DNA from: Verrucomicrobiia bacterium
GTDB lineage: Bacteria; Verrucomicrobiota; Verrucomicrobiia; Limisphaerales; JAYPXF01
Direction of reading: 5' to 3'
Length of the DNA stretch: 44,138 bases
Assembly (NCBI GenBank): GCA_016779125.1
Contig: JADHOF010000004.1
Span: forward strand, 1 to 44,138
Numbering within the stretch: position 1 is the first letter of the stretch; every line of letters starts with the position of its first letter. The notes under the pieces are model-generated. The model had not been told where the DNA came from. It did no database searches and saw only the letters and a program-made list of their open reading frames with translations. The position numbers and the translations under genes were made by a program. This document shows positions 1 through 8,950 of this stretch, in pieces.

Positions 1-2
1 AG

Positions 3-458
3 GAGGCCACCCGCGTGCCTATGTCGATGATCGTGCCCGGACTCACCCGGGCCGGGCAGGTGTGCGATCGACCCGTCGGCCTGATCGACCTTTATCCGAC
101 CTTGATCGAACTGTGCGGACTGAAGCCCAAACCTGAACTCTTTGGCCGCAGCTTGGCCCCCCTGCTGAAGCACCCCGGGGCCGAGTGGCCCCATCCCGCC
201 CTGACCACGCACGGTCGCCTGAATCACGCACTGAGGGACGACCGATACCGTTTCATCCGCTACGCGAACGGGGACCAGGAACTCTACGACCATCAGTCCG
301 ACCCGATGGAATACACGAACCTCGCCACCACGGAGGCGGGCAGGAAAGTGATCTCGCGCCTGTCCGAATGGCTGCCCAAGACCGACGTGCCGGAAGCCCC
401 GTCCGAGTCGAAGGGCAGGAAGTCTGCCTCCCCGAAAAAGAAGAAGGGGAAGAAGTAA
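3..458 (+). CDS. Sulfatase, C-terminal fragment (5' end lies outside the window)
   Basis: Frame is open from the window edge (EATRVPMSMIVPGL...); sulfatase C-terminal features: LIDLYPTLIELCGL, RYANGDQELYDHQSDPMEYTNLA; TAA at 456-458; Lys-rich tail. Confidence 0.85.
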   Translation, partial: EATRVPMSMIVPGLTRAGQVCDRPVGLIDLYPTLIELCGLKPKPELFGRSLAPLLKHPGAEWPHPALTTHGRLNHALRDDRYRFIRYANGDQELYDHQSDPMEYTNLATTEAGRKVISRLSEWLPKTDVPEAPSESKGRKSASPKKKKGKK

Positions 459-462
459 TCCC

Positions 463-825
463 TCAGCGGCGATCCAGCGGGGCCGTCGTGATCAGATAGT
501 CCGTCACCGGTTTGCCGCCGATGAGGTGTTCTTGGATGATTCGTTCCAGGACCTCCTCGGTGCACGAGTGATACCAGCTTCCTTCGGGATAAACGACCGC
601 CACGGGGCCGCGCTCACAGAGCTGCAGGCAGTTCGCCTTCGTGCGGAAAACCTGCGCCCCAGGGCCGACCAGATTCAGTTCCTTCAAGCGCCGCTTGAGG
701 TAGTCCCATGCCGCGATGGAGGCCGTCTTGTCGCAACACTTGGGCTTCGTCTGGTCGGCGCAGAGGAAGATGTGGCGGCGATAGGATTCCACGCCAAGCG
801 AGCGAGCGATTTCGGGAAGGTTCAT
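463..825 (-). CDS. Thioredoxin-like (2Fe-2S) ferredoxin domain protein
   Basis: [31 protein letters not shown]...[30 protein letters not shown]; Cys pattern of the thioredoxin-like [2Fe-2S] family; internal ATG at 825 chosen over the longer ORF start. Confidence 0.8.
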   Translation of the reverse strand: MNLPEIARSLGVESYRRHIFLCADQTKPKCCDKTASIAAWDYLKRRLKELNLVGPGAQVFRTKANCLQLCERGPVAVVYPEGSWYHSCTEEVLERIIQEHLIGGKPVTDYLITTAPLDRR

Positions 826-830
826 CAGGT

Positions 831-1301
831 TCAGATTCCCAACTGCTGGGGGGTCACGTGATAGAGCAGCCGCCCGTGCCGCCCGTCCGTGGTTCGGATG
901 CCGACGCAGGCCCCTTTCGCCATGCTGAACGCGCCCGGAGCGCTCATCGTGAGAAGCGAGCGGACGCGTTCGGAGAGGGTGGGCTCGTGGCCGACGAGGA
1001 GAATGTCTTTTCCGGTCAACTGCCCCAACCAATGGTGAAAGTCCTCCAAACCCGTGGAATTCAGGAGGGCACCCGTGAACTGCGGCGGCGGGTACGGCAT
1101 GTTCAGCTCCGCCAGGAGGACCCCGGATGTCTGCCGCGCCCGAATCAGCGGACTCGTGTAGGCCGCTTCAAATTGCACGCCTGCGGCTCGCAGGAAACGT
1201 CCCATCGCCCGCGCCTGCTCAAACCCGGCCCGGGAAAGCTCCCGCTTTTCATCGTCCGCGTGGTCGCGAGCGTCCCCGTGTCTGACAAGGTGAAGTCTCA
1301 T
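831..1301 (-). CDS. sixA: Phosphohistidine phosphatase SixA-like (histidine phosphatase superfamily)
   Basis: [11 protein letters not shown] (RHG motif), [19 protein letters not shown]; start at 1301 rather than the Gly-rich extended ORF. Confidence 0.85.
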   Translation of the reverse strand: MRLHLVRHGDARDHADDEKRELSRAGFEQARAMGRFLRAAGVQFEAAYTSPLIRARQTSGVLLAELNMPYPPPQFTGALLNSTGLEDFHHWLGQLTGKDILLVGHEPTLSERVRSLLTMSAPGAFSMAKGACVGIRTTDGRHGRLLYHVTPQQLGI

Positions 1302-1461
1302 TTCAGTCGGATGGCTCCAACGATAGACGACACGCTTCGCGGTTGAAATCCGGTTTTTGAAAATCCGCAAGGCGGCACGATAGGAAACATATTTTTCGAT
1401 CTGAGACAGGTCCTCCGACGGTGGGTCAACGGCACAATAGCCTTGCACCTGAGATCCTTGA

Positions 1462-2454
1462 ATGGAGACTTCCCCGCGTTTCCAGCCGGGTCCTGTCCGG
1501 ATGGTTGTCGATATGAGCAGCGAAGCCAAATGCCCGTGTAGTTCCTGTGGGGGAAACATTTCTTTCCCGGCGGAAGCTGCGGGCATCATGGTGAACTGTC
1601 CGCACTGCGGGCAGGAAACCTTCCTGGCCGCGTTCGAGGATGATGCCGAGGAGGACGACGCCGTGGTCGTGGCTCCCACCGTCATGGCACCTCCGGCCGC
1701 TGCAGCCGCGCCGCCACCCCCTCCGCCTCCCCCGCCGAAACCGAAGATCGGTGCGGGTGCCCGTACGACTGGCAAGGGCGGCCCGCCGCCACCACCCCCT
1801 CCCCCTCCGCCATCGACCCTAAAGGCGAGCGCGAAGCCACCGCCGCCACCGCCCGGAGCCCGTCGCAAGTCCGGCAACCTGGCCGTGTCGAAAGCCGGTG
1901 TCGGCGGCGGGCGCAAGATTCACAACGAGCAACTCGGCATCAAGGCCTTGTGGGAAGACGAGGAAGAGAAACTTCTCGCCCATGAGCGGCGCTGCCCGGA
2001 GTGCGGAAAAAAATATTTCGTTGGCGCGAAGTTCTGCCCGGTCTGCGACTACGTGGTCGCGGGCTGGTTGCGATGGTTGCGCCGATTGGGTTGGACGGTG
2101 GTGCTGGCCTTGGCGGTCACCGCCGTCTGGAACTACCGCCGGGTATTCCCCCCCGCCCCCGACGCGGCCGCGGGTCCGGTGAAGACGGGTGTCGAGATCG
2201 TCAGCCACGCCCTGCAGCGCGAAAAAAACGGCGCGCTTCGCTACATTCGCGGCGGCGTGACCAACCATTCCCCCGTGGATCTTTTCTACGTGAAGGTCGA
2301 GTTCGATCTAGTGGACGGCAACGGCCAGATCCTTGGCGTCGCCATGGATCAGAACGCGGTGGTTTCCAGCAACGCGTTCTGGAATTTCAAGGCGATGGTT
2401 TTTGACGACGGGGCCACAGCCTACCGCAATCCGCGTATCTCCGCCGTCCGTTGA
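1462..2454 (+). CDS. Double zinc-ribbon, polyproline-linker, single-TM protein with C-terminal FxLYD-like domain
   Basis: CPCSSCGGN...NCPHCGQE and CPECGKKYFVGAKFCPVCDY zinc ribbons; P9, P10 and P6 runs; TM WTVVLALAVTAVW; C-terminal GGVTNHSPVDLFYVKVEFDLVDGNGQILG; start could be 1501 or 1513. Confidence 0.75.
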   Translation: METSPRFQPGPVRMVVDMSSEAKCPCSSCGGNISFPAEAAGIMVNCPHCGQETFLAAFEDDAEEDDAVVVAPTVMAPPAAAAAPPPPPPPPPKPKIGAGARTTGKGGPPPPPPPPPPSTLKASAKPPPPPPGARRKSGNLAVSKAGVGGGRKIHNEQLGIKALWEDEEEKLLAHERRCPECGKKYFVGAKFCPVCDYVVAGWLRWLRRLGWTVVLALAVTAVWNYRRVFPPAPDAAAGPVKTGVEIVSHALQREKNGALRYIRGGVTNHSPVDLFYVKVEFDLVDGNGQILGVAMDQNAVVSSNAFWNFKAMVFDDGATAYRNPRISAVR

Positions 2455-2478
2455 TGGGAGCGCTCCCGCGCGGCGGGG

Positions 2479-3009
2479 TCACATCCCTTGAATCACCGGA
2501 TGCATGGGCCCGAGGTCCGGATCTTCCAGCGCCATCTTCTTCAGCACCCCTGTCTCGCGTTTGTCTCCGGAGGTGCGAAAGGCGCGTTCCAGCCAGGACT
2601 TCGCCTCGGCGAGGCGTCCCATCTGACAGGCGTAGCAGGCGAGGTTGTAGGGGATGAGAGGTTGTTCGGGGAAAAGCTTCGCGGCGGGATACAGCACCTG
2701 CCAGGCCGTCTCCAGAGACCCGCCGGGCATGCGCCGGGTGGCGTAGGCGCGGTGAATCCAACCGGATTCGAGAAATGGCGCGGCCTCGACGAGCGCGTTG
2801 GCCGCGTCCCGGCCCGCCTCCCAGCTCTCCAAGGCGGCACAGGCGGCCCAAAGAATCTCGAGCGCGTGCGGATGACTTTGATGATCCGTGGAGATGCTCT
2901 CCAGCTCGCCGAGGGCGGATTCGGGATCACCCAGCTCCAACCAGCCCTCCGCCGAGGACGCGTAGTGCGAATCCGGAGGAGGAATGGGTTCGATGGGCGG
3001 AGTCTTCAC
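2479..3009 (-). CDS. Tetratricopeptide-repeat-like protein
   Basis: Helical repeat pattern (AEGWLELGDPESALGELESIS, PYNLACYACQMGRLAEAKSWLERAF); overlaps the next gene by 4 nt (ATGA). Confidence 0.7.
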   Translation of the reverse strand: MKTPPIEPIPPPDSHYASSAEGWLELGDPESALGELESISTDHQSHPHALEILWAACAALESWEAGRDAANALVEAAPFLESGWIHRAYATRRMPGGSLETAWQVLYPAAKLFPEQPLIPYNLACYACQMGRLAEAKSWLERAFRTSGDKRETGVLKKMALEDPDLGPMHPVIQGM

Positions 3010-3536
3010 GACTTGGGGGAGGACTTGAGAAAGGCGACAATCGCCGCGTCGTCGTCTCCCGCCGCCTGAACGGCCTGAAGAAAATCCGCGAGGTGAACGC
3101 CGTGACGACGGAGAAACGGGCGGTCACCGCCGCAGCCGTACATCAGTTCGGGGGGCAGTTCGCCGCGAAGCTTCGCCCGGGCCTTCGCAATGATGCGCGG
3201 CAACCAGGCGATGCCATCAAGCTCGGCGGCCTTGGCCGGGAACTCATCCGGGGAGCGGGTGACGCCGCTGGTCTTCCCCCCTTGTTCGTTCAGAAAATAC
3301 GACCTCCGAACCGCCGTGACCAACAGCACCGTCTCGAAGGAGGGATCACCGCTGTGGCTGTAGTCTTCCACATAGTCAAAAAGCTCCTGCGCACCACAGC
3401 CGATTCCATCGAGGAAGTCCTGCTCATCCGCCTCCAGGAAACGCGTCGCGTCACGGGCTCCGGCCCGACACCGCTTCACGGCCTCCGCAAACACCTGACG
3501 GAAACGGTCCGGCCATTCGTATGGGTTCATTGACAC
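3006..3536 (-). CDS. DUF5069-like protein
   Basis: AELDGIAWLPRIIAKARAKLRGELPPELMYGCGGDRPFLRRHGV resembles the DUF5069 core; 4-nt overlap with the 2479-3009 gene. Confidence 0.65.
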   Translation of the reverse strand: MSMNPYEWPDRFRQVFAEAVKRCRAGARDATRFLEADEQDFLDGIGCGAQELFDYVEDYSHSGDPSFETVLLVTAVRRSYFLNEQGGKTSGVTRSPDEFPAKAAELDGIAWLPRIIAKARAKLRGELPPELMYGCGGDRPFLRRHGVHLADFLQAVQAAGDDDAAIVAFLKSSPKS

Positions 3537-3537
3537 G

Positions 3538-4068
3538 TTATTTTGTCACCTGCTTGATCGCCGCCAACAGTTCTTGATCGTCGGGTTCCACGTCCGAGGT
3601 GAACCGTTTGGCCACCTTGCCATCCGGCCCGACCAGGATCTTTTCGAAATTCCATCCGACAGGATCTCCCCCGGCTGTCAGCATCGAGTAGAGCGGGTGC
3701 TGCCCCTTGCCGGGCGCGATGCGGATCTTTTCCGTCAACGGGAACGTGACGCCGAAATTCTTTTTGCAGAAAGCCGCGATCTCTTTTGGCGCGGCGGGTT
3801 CCTGTCCGCCGAAGTCGTTGCAAGGCACGCCGACCACGACCAGTCCCTTGTCCTTCATCTGCTGATGCAGCATCTGCAGTCCGCGATACTGACCGGTGTA
3901 GCCGCATTCCGACGCCACGTTCACGAACAGCACCGCCCGGCCCTTGAAGCTTTTGAGATCCAGCGCCTTGCCGTTGAGCGCGCCGATGGTGATGTCGTGC
4001 ACGGTGTCGGCGGCCGTGACGACGCCGACAAGCGCGAGGGTGACGAGAAAGAATGAGAGCGTCTTCAC
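3538..4068 (-). CDS. Exported glutathione peroxidase (Cys type)
   Basis: NVASECGYTGQYRGLQ, PCNDFGGQEP, GWNFEKILVGPDGK; N-terminal signal peptide MKTLSFFLVTLALVGVVTAAD. Confidence 0.9.
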   Translation of the reverse strand: MKTLSFFLVTLALVGVVTAADTVHDITIGALNGKALDLKSFKGRAVLFVNVASECGYTGQYRGLQMLHQQMKDKGLVVVGVPCNDFGGQEPAAPKEIAAFCKKNFGVTFPLTEKIRIAPGKGQHPLYSMLTAGGDPVGWNFEKILVGPDGKVAKRFTSDVEPDDQELLAAIKQVTK

Positions 4069-4170
4069 AAGGCGGAATATTTGCGGGCGACGGGAAATGT
4101 CAACGCTTCCTATGTTGCTTCAAACAGAATCGCCTTGGCGCATTCGGCCCCGCCGACCAGCATTGCCGTG

Positions 4171-4770
4171 ATGGGCATCACCGCGAAACAGTTCGCCGAA
4201 CTCGAGGCGCGTTCCCGCAAACGCAGCGGCGGAGGGACGGCGACGCCCGCCTTGAAAGCCAGCCTGGTCGACACGGTCATCATCGGAGTCGACCCCTCAC
4301 TGCGCGGCACAGGATACGGTGTGATTCGTGTCGGCCGTGTTCGTCACGAAGTCCTCGCGGAGGGCACCATCAAATGTCCGACCACCTGGGAGCAGTCGCG
4401 GTGCCTGTTGAAGATCGCCACCGAATTGCGGGACGTGATCGCCAAGACCCATCCAAGCGCCTGTGCCGTGGAAGGCGTCTTCTTCGCACAAAATCTGAAG
4501 ACCGCGATCATCATGGGCGCGGCACGCGGGGCGGCATTGGTGGCGCTTGCCGAAGGAGGCATCGAGATTCACGAGATCGCCACCCGCAAGGTGAAGCAGG
4601 CGATTGTCGGCTATGGAGGTGCCCAGAAATCGGCCGTCGCGAAGATGGTGCAGAGCATGTTGCATCTCCCCAAACCGCCCGAACCCGACGCCGCCGACGC
4701 CCTCGCTCTGGCGATCACCTACGCTCACGAACACGGCCGCCCACAATTGAAACCCCGCAAGAAGATCTGA
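4171..4770 (+). CDS. ruvC: Crossover junction endodeoxyribonuclease RuvC
   Basis: IIGVDPSLRGTGYGVI, CAVEGVFFAQNLKTAIIMGAARGAALVA, IATRKVKQAIVGYGGAQKSAV, DAADALALAITYAH; start taken at 4171 (ORF extends to 4081). Confidence 0.9.
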   Translation: MGITAKQFAELEARSRKRSGGGTATPALKASLVDTVIIGVDPSLRGTGYGVIRVGRVRHEVLAEGTIKCPTTWEQSRCLLKIATELRDVIAKTHPSACAVEGVFFAQNLKTAIIMGAARGAALVALAEGGIEIHEIATRKVKQAIVGYGGAQKSAVAKMVQSMLHLPKPPEPDAADALALAITYAHEHGRPQLKPRKKI

Positions 4771-4875
4771 TTCGTCCTCCGCAAATTCGTAATCGAATCG
4801 TAATCGTCCGTTCCGAACCCCGCCTGCCCGCGCATTGAATTGGAAATCCTCGGTCCGGAGCCCACACTTGCTCCC

Positions 4876-6492
4876 ATGCGATCAATTCGACTCCTTCTCA
4901 TCGCGATGTTGCTCTTCGCGATGAACCTTCCCGCCGCCGAGACCCCCATCCTGAAAACGGGCGCCAAGCTGTTCACGGACCGCGACTACCTGCTCACCGA
5001 AGCGCCTTCGCTGCTGCTTGGAAAACGGTTTCTCCTTACGAGCATCGAGGGATATGAGATGCGGTGCGAGAAGCCCGGCGACCTGTTTGTGATGACCTTG
5101 AGCCAGCCGCATTCCGCCAATCAACAGCAGGCACTCAAGGACATGGGCTTCAGCCGGATCACCACGCCGGAGTTTCAGCTGTTCCCCGGCGAGATCAACC
5201 GCGTCTTCGCATATCGCAAGACTCTCAAGACCGGCGACCAGCTGAAATTCTCCAAGCTCGCGTTTCCCGTCCTTGGAGAAGGACTCGATGTGAAGCTGAT
5301 CGCGGAGCGCGGCAAGCCGGCCCCGAAACGGGAGACTCCCGATGAAGCCCGGAGCCGCATCGCGAGGCATGAGCAGATCGCCGAAGCCGCGTTGGTGCCG
5401 CCGCAGCCGAACATCTCGCCGCTGCCGGACTATGACTACGACCGGCTTGACTACGGCATGACCATCGGCATTGAACGCACACCCGGCGGCCGGCTCTGGG
5501 CGTGCTGGGTCGCGGGCGGCGACAGCCCGGACGCCTTCTTCGTCCTCGCAAGCAGCGATGACAACGGGGAATCGTGGTCGAAGCCCCGGATGGTGCTCGA
5601 CTCACACGACCCAAAGCTGCCCCGAAAACGCAGCATCCTGGTCGGCAATCTCTGGACCGATCCGCTCGGCCGGCTCTGGCTGATCTTCGATCAATCCATG
5701 GACATGTTCGACGGCCGCGCCGGCGTTTGGGCGACGATCTGCGAAAACCCCGACGCCGCCACGCCGAGTTGGTCCCCACCGCGCCGCATCTGGCATGGCG
5801 TCACCTTGAACAAACCAAGCGTGTTGTCCGGCGGCGAATGGATGCTGCCCGTCTCGCTCGATCAACGCGGCGGCTTCGGTCCCTTCAAGGGCTGTTTCGC
5901 GGAACTCGATCCGTTTCGCGGCGCGAACGTGTTTGTGTCCACCGACGCCGGCAAGACGTGGGAACGGCGCGGCAAGGCCGTGTTTCCGAATCCCGATTGG
6001 CATGAGCACATGATCATCGAGCGCCGTGACGGCAGTCTCTGGATGCTGGCCCGCACCCGCACAGGCATCATGGAGTCGGTCTCCGCCGACGGCGGCCACA
6101 CCTGGAGCGCACCGGTCGATTCGGACATCAAACATCCGAACGCGCGCTTTCATATCCGCCGCCTCCGCTCCGGACGCCTGTTGCTGATCAAACACGGGGA
6201 TCAGATTGACACCCACGCGGGGCGCGTTCAATTGAGCGCCTGGCTCTCCGAGGATGACGGCAGGTCGTGGCGCGGCGGACTGGTGCTCGACGAACGCACG
6301 GGCGTTTCCTATCCCGACGGTCTACAGGCGGCGGACGGCACGCTCTACATCTCCTACGACCGCAATCGCTCGGTCAATGGCGAGATCCTCCTCGCCCGCT
6401 TCACGGAAAAAGACATCCTGGCCAAACGCCTCGTCAGCGCGGATTCCAAACTGAAGCTGCTCATCAGCCGCCCCATGGCAAAACGGAAATAG
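4876..6492 (+). CDS. Exported sialidase/BNR-repeat protein
   Basis: Signal peptide MRSIRLLLIAMLLFAMNLPAAE; Asp-box-like motifs SSDDNGESWSKPRM, STDAGKTWERRG, SADGGHTWSAPV, SEDDGRSWRGGL. Confidence 0.85.
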   Translation: MRSIRLLLIAMLLFAMNLPAAETPILKTGAKLFTDRDYLLTEAPSLLLGKRFLLTSIEGYEMRCEKPGDLFVMTLSQPHSANQQQALKDMGFSRITTPEFQLFPGEINRVFAYRKTLKTGDQLKFSKLAFPVLGEGLDVKLIAERGKPAPKRETPDEARSRIARHEQIAEAALVPPQPNISPLPDYDYDRLDYGMTIGIERTPGGRLWACWVAGGDSPDAFFVLASSDDNGESWSKPRMVLDSHDPKLPRKRSILVGNLWTDPLGRLWLIFDQSMDMFDGRAGVWATICENPDAATPSWSPPRRIWHGVTLNKPSVLSGGEWMLPVSLDQRGGFGPFKGCFAELDPFRGANVFVSTDAGKTWERRGKAVFPNPDWHEHMIIERRDGSLWMLARTRTGIMESVSADGGHTWSAPVDSDIKHPNARFHIRRLRSGRLLLIKHGDQIDTHAGRVQLSAWLSEDDGRSWRGGLVLDERTGVSYPDGLQAADGTLYISYDRNRSVNGEILLARFTEKDILAKRLVSADSKLKLLISRPMAKRK

Positions 6493-6709
6493 CGGCAACA
6501 GGCCGATGATTTTGGGTCAGGAAACATTTTTATTCATTTGTCGTAATATTTTGACAAGCGCCAACTACGACCCAGTTCTGCAGTGACCGATTTCGCGCCC
6601 GCCTCAGGGCAGGAGCCGCATAAAGTAATGCTTCACGTGTGGATCTGCGCGGGGGGCCGCCGGCAACGGCGGTTCCTACCGCAATCCCTGAAAAATGACC
6701 CGGAAAACG

Positions 6710-8950
6710 CTAAGGACTCCCGGCTTGGCGGAGGAGGTAGGCCTTGCGTTCGGGCGGTAGAGGCGTTCGGCTCAGCCACGCTTTAGCCGCCGCGGGGTCG
6801 GAGCGCAGCCAGTTCGCGGCAACTCGTTCAATCTTGTATGTCGTTCCCGCTCCCGGCGGCAGTTGCGAAACCCATGATGCCGCCAATTCCGGATGACTGG
6901 ATTCGGTGGCGCGAACGAACGCCTCGATCGCGCGGTTGCGCGAAGCGCTGTCGGGTAGTTGCTCCAAAAACCGGGATGACGCAACCATGTCCGTTTCCGT
7001 CCACACGCTGACCAGATTTGCCATTCCCTTCGCCCGCGCCTCGCCCTCAGGAAACTGTGTCACCCATGCCGCGGCAGATTCGGGGTCCGAAGCGGCCCAA
7101 CTGCCCACGACTTTCGCGGCATGTTTCTCTTGCTCGGAGCCGGGCGGGAGATTGGAAACCAATGACGCGGCTGATTCCACGGAAGTCATCGCGAGTCCGG
7201 AAATCATGCCGCTGATCGCGTTATCACGCATATCCCGGTTCTCCAAACCTTTCACCCAATCGATCGCCGCGTCGAGATCTTCGCGACTCCATCGTCCGGC
7301 CATGCTGGCGATCGCTGTTTCCTTGTTAGCACCGGACGGCAACGTGTTGATCCAATCCATCGTGGCCGCCGGATCGTGTTTCACCCACTCGGAGGCCACG
7401 GTCTCGATGAGGACTTTTGCTGTGTCCCCGGAAAATCGCTCCACAAACTTGGCCGTGCTCGTCGGCGCATCACGCATGCTAGCGGTTACGATCTCCCTCA
7501 ACGCCTCTCTCCGACCTCTGCTTTCCGGCAAGGCGACGGCCCATTCCCGGGCGGCGACCGGATCTTTGTCGGCCCAACGCTCCGCGATCTCAGTGTAGAG
7601 CGGGTGGAAAATCAGACTTGAGGGCTGCTCGGCCAGCAACTTTGCCGCCGCATCGGGCTGACCCGACTGCACCATTCCATCCAAGACGAGCAACGATGCT
7701 GTCGTCGTGGCGCTGCTTGCGGGCAGCTCACGTAACCATTTCAAGGCGGCTTCCGGGTTCGCGCGCCCCCACTGCGTTGCAACATTGCCGACGAAGCGAT
7801 CTCGTTCCGCCCCGATAGCGAGAGTTTCCGCGAACGCGGCCGCGGCGAGCGGATTCGACTTCGCCCAACGCTCACCCAACGAGGACATGGCCGCGTCTCT
7901 GGCGGTCGAACCGGGGAGATCCCTGAGCCACGCGAAGACGCTATTGGGCTCCCGGTCCGCCCATCCTTTGGCAACGATTCCGACAGCATTCTCCCGCTCG
8001 GTCCCTTTCAATTCGAGAGCCAGTCGAGCGGCGGCTTGGGGATTTGTCTCAACCATGGAACCAAACACGGCGAACAGTGTCGTTCGCGCAACCGCTGGAT
8101 CATGAATCTCCCGCAAGAATCCAAACGCGGCCTCGGGATCCTTTTTCGCCCACACGCGCCCCACAGAGGTGATCGCGGCGGCTCGGCTCTTGCCCGAAGG
8201 CAAACTCAACGCGGCGGCCGAGGCGGACCGGGGATCGATGACACCCCAGTTGGAAAAAATCGCGACCACCTTCTCCACCATCTCGCGAGAGTCGGTGATA
8301 CCCTCCCGCTGTAGCACGACAAAGGCCCTTTGCGGGTCAGGTTCCGCAAGTTCATCGGCGATCGCTGCCGCCAGCGAGGAGCGAATCGCACCCTTGGGCA
8401 GTGTCTGCAAATGTGCCAGTGCTGCCTCAATATCATTCTGCATCCACCGGTTGATGACGCTCGATCGGGCGGAATGTCGGCGAGTCGTCGTCGCCAGACT
8501 ATTCGCGAAGCTCAGCGCGGCCGTCGGGTCCGTGTCGGCCCACAAAGGCATTAAGGCATAGACAATCGAGTAGCCATGCTCCGAGTTCATCGCTCCGCGG
8601 AGCAATTCGCAGAGTTCGGGCACCTGATCGGGCGCAACACCGACGAGCGCGGCTGCAATCGCGGCAGCTTTGATGCCGGTCTTGGTGCTGCTCGAATAGG
8701 CGGCGCGAACCCGTGCAGCCACCTGTTCTACCGACGTTGAGTTCGTATTGGCCGCCGCTGCCTGCGCAACCGCTCGTTCCAAGCTCTTAGGTGGATCGGC
8801 CCGTCGCATTTCGGCCGGCTCAGATGCCTCACTCGGCAGGATCGTTCTCTCCTGCCCTGCTCGAATCCCTAGCCAATAACCGAAAAGCCCGGAAACGAGG
8901 CTACTCAAGACCACAGGCATCGCAAAATAGGAGAGGCTTTTTGAGAACAT
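6710..8950 (-). CDS. Membrane-anchored solenoid protein with ~19 degenerate ~32-aa W(A)xxDPxxAAxW repeats
   Basis: Visible periodicity, e.g. RWADKDPVAAREWAVALPESRGRREALREIV / EWVKHDPAATMDWINTLPSGANKETAIASMAG; N-terminal TM MFSKSLSYFAMPVVLSSLVSGLFGYWLGIRAG; ORF start at 9007 possible, 8950 preferred. Confidence 0.8.
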   Translation of the reverse strand: MFSKSLSYFAMPVVLSSLVSGLFGYWLGIRAGQERTILPSEASEPAEMRRADPPKSLERAVAQAAAANTNSTSVEQVAARVRAAYSSSTKTGIKAAAIAAALVGVAPDQVPELCELLRGAMNSEHGYSIVYALMPLWADTDPTAALSFANSLATTTRRHSARSSVINRWMQNDIEAALAHLQTLPKGAIRSSLAAAIADELAEPDPQRAFVVLQREGITDSREMVEKVVAIFSNWGVIDPRSASAAALSLPSGKSRAAAITSVGRVWAKKDPEAAFGFLREIHDPAVARTTLFAVFGSMVETNPQAAARLALELKGTERENAVGIVAKGWADREPNSVFAWLRDLPGSTARDAAMSSLGERWAKSNPLAAAAFAETLAIGAERDRFVGNVATQWGRANPEAALKWLRELPASSATTTASLLVLDGMVQSGQPDAAAKLLAEQPSSLIFHPLYTEIAERWADKDPVAAREWAVALPESRGRREALREIVTASMRDAPTSTAKFVERFSGDTAKVLIETVASEWVKHDPAATMDWINTLPSGANKETAIASMAGRWSREDLDAAIDWVKGLENRDMRDNAISGMISGLAMTSVESAASLVSNLPPGSEQEKHAAKVVGSWAASDPESAAAWVTQFPEGEARAKGMANLVSVWTETDMVASSRFLEQLPDSASRNRAIEAFVRATESSHPELAASWVSQLPPGAGTTYKIERVAANWLRSDPAAAKAWLSRTPLPPERKAYLLRQAGSP

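Noticed and set aside
831-1916. 361-aa minus-strand ORF with long Gly runs
   Set aside because: Its 5' part is the antisense of the polyproline gene; only the 831-1301 portion (SixA) is real.
2456-2467. 12-bp perfect palindrome GGGAGCGCTCCC between convergent genes
   Set aside because: Too short for a convincing terminator and no T-tract; plausible by chance in GC-rich DNA.
4081-4170. 30-aa N-terminal extension of RuvC ORF
   Set aside because: The ATG at 4171 gives a more typical start; the extension is likely untranslated.
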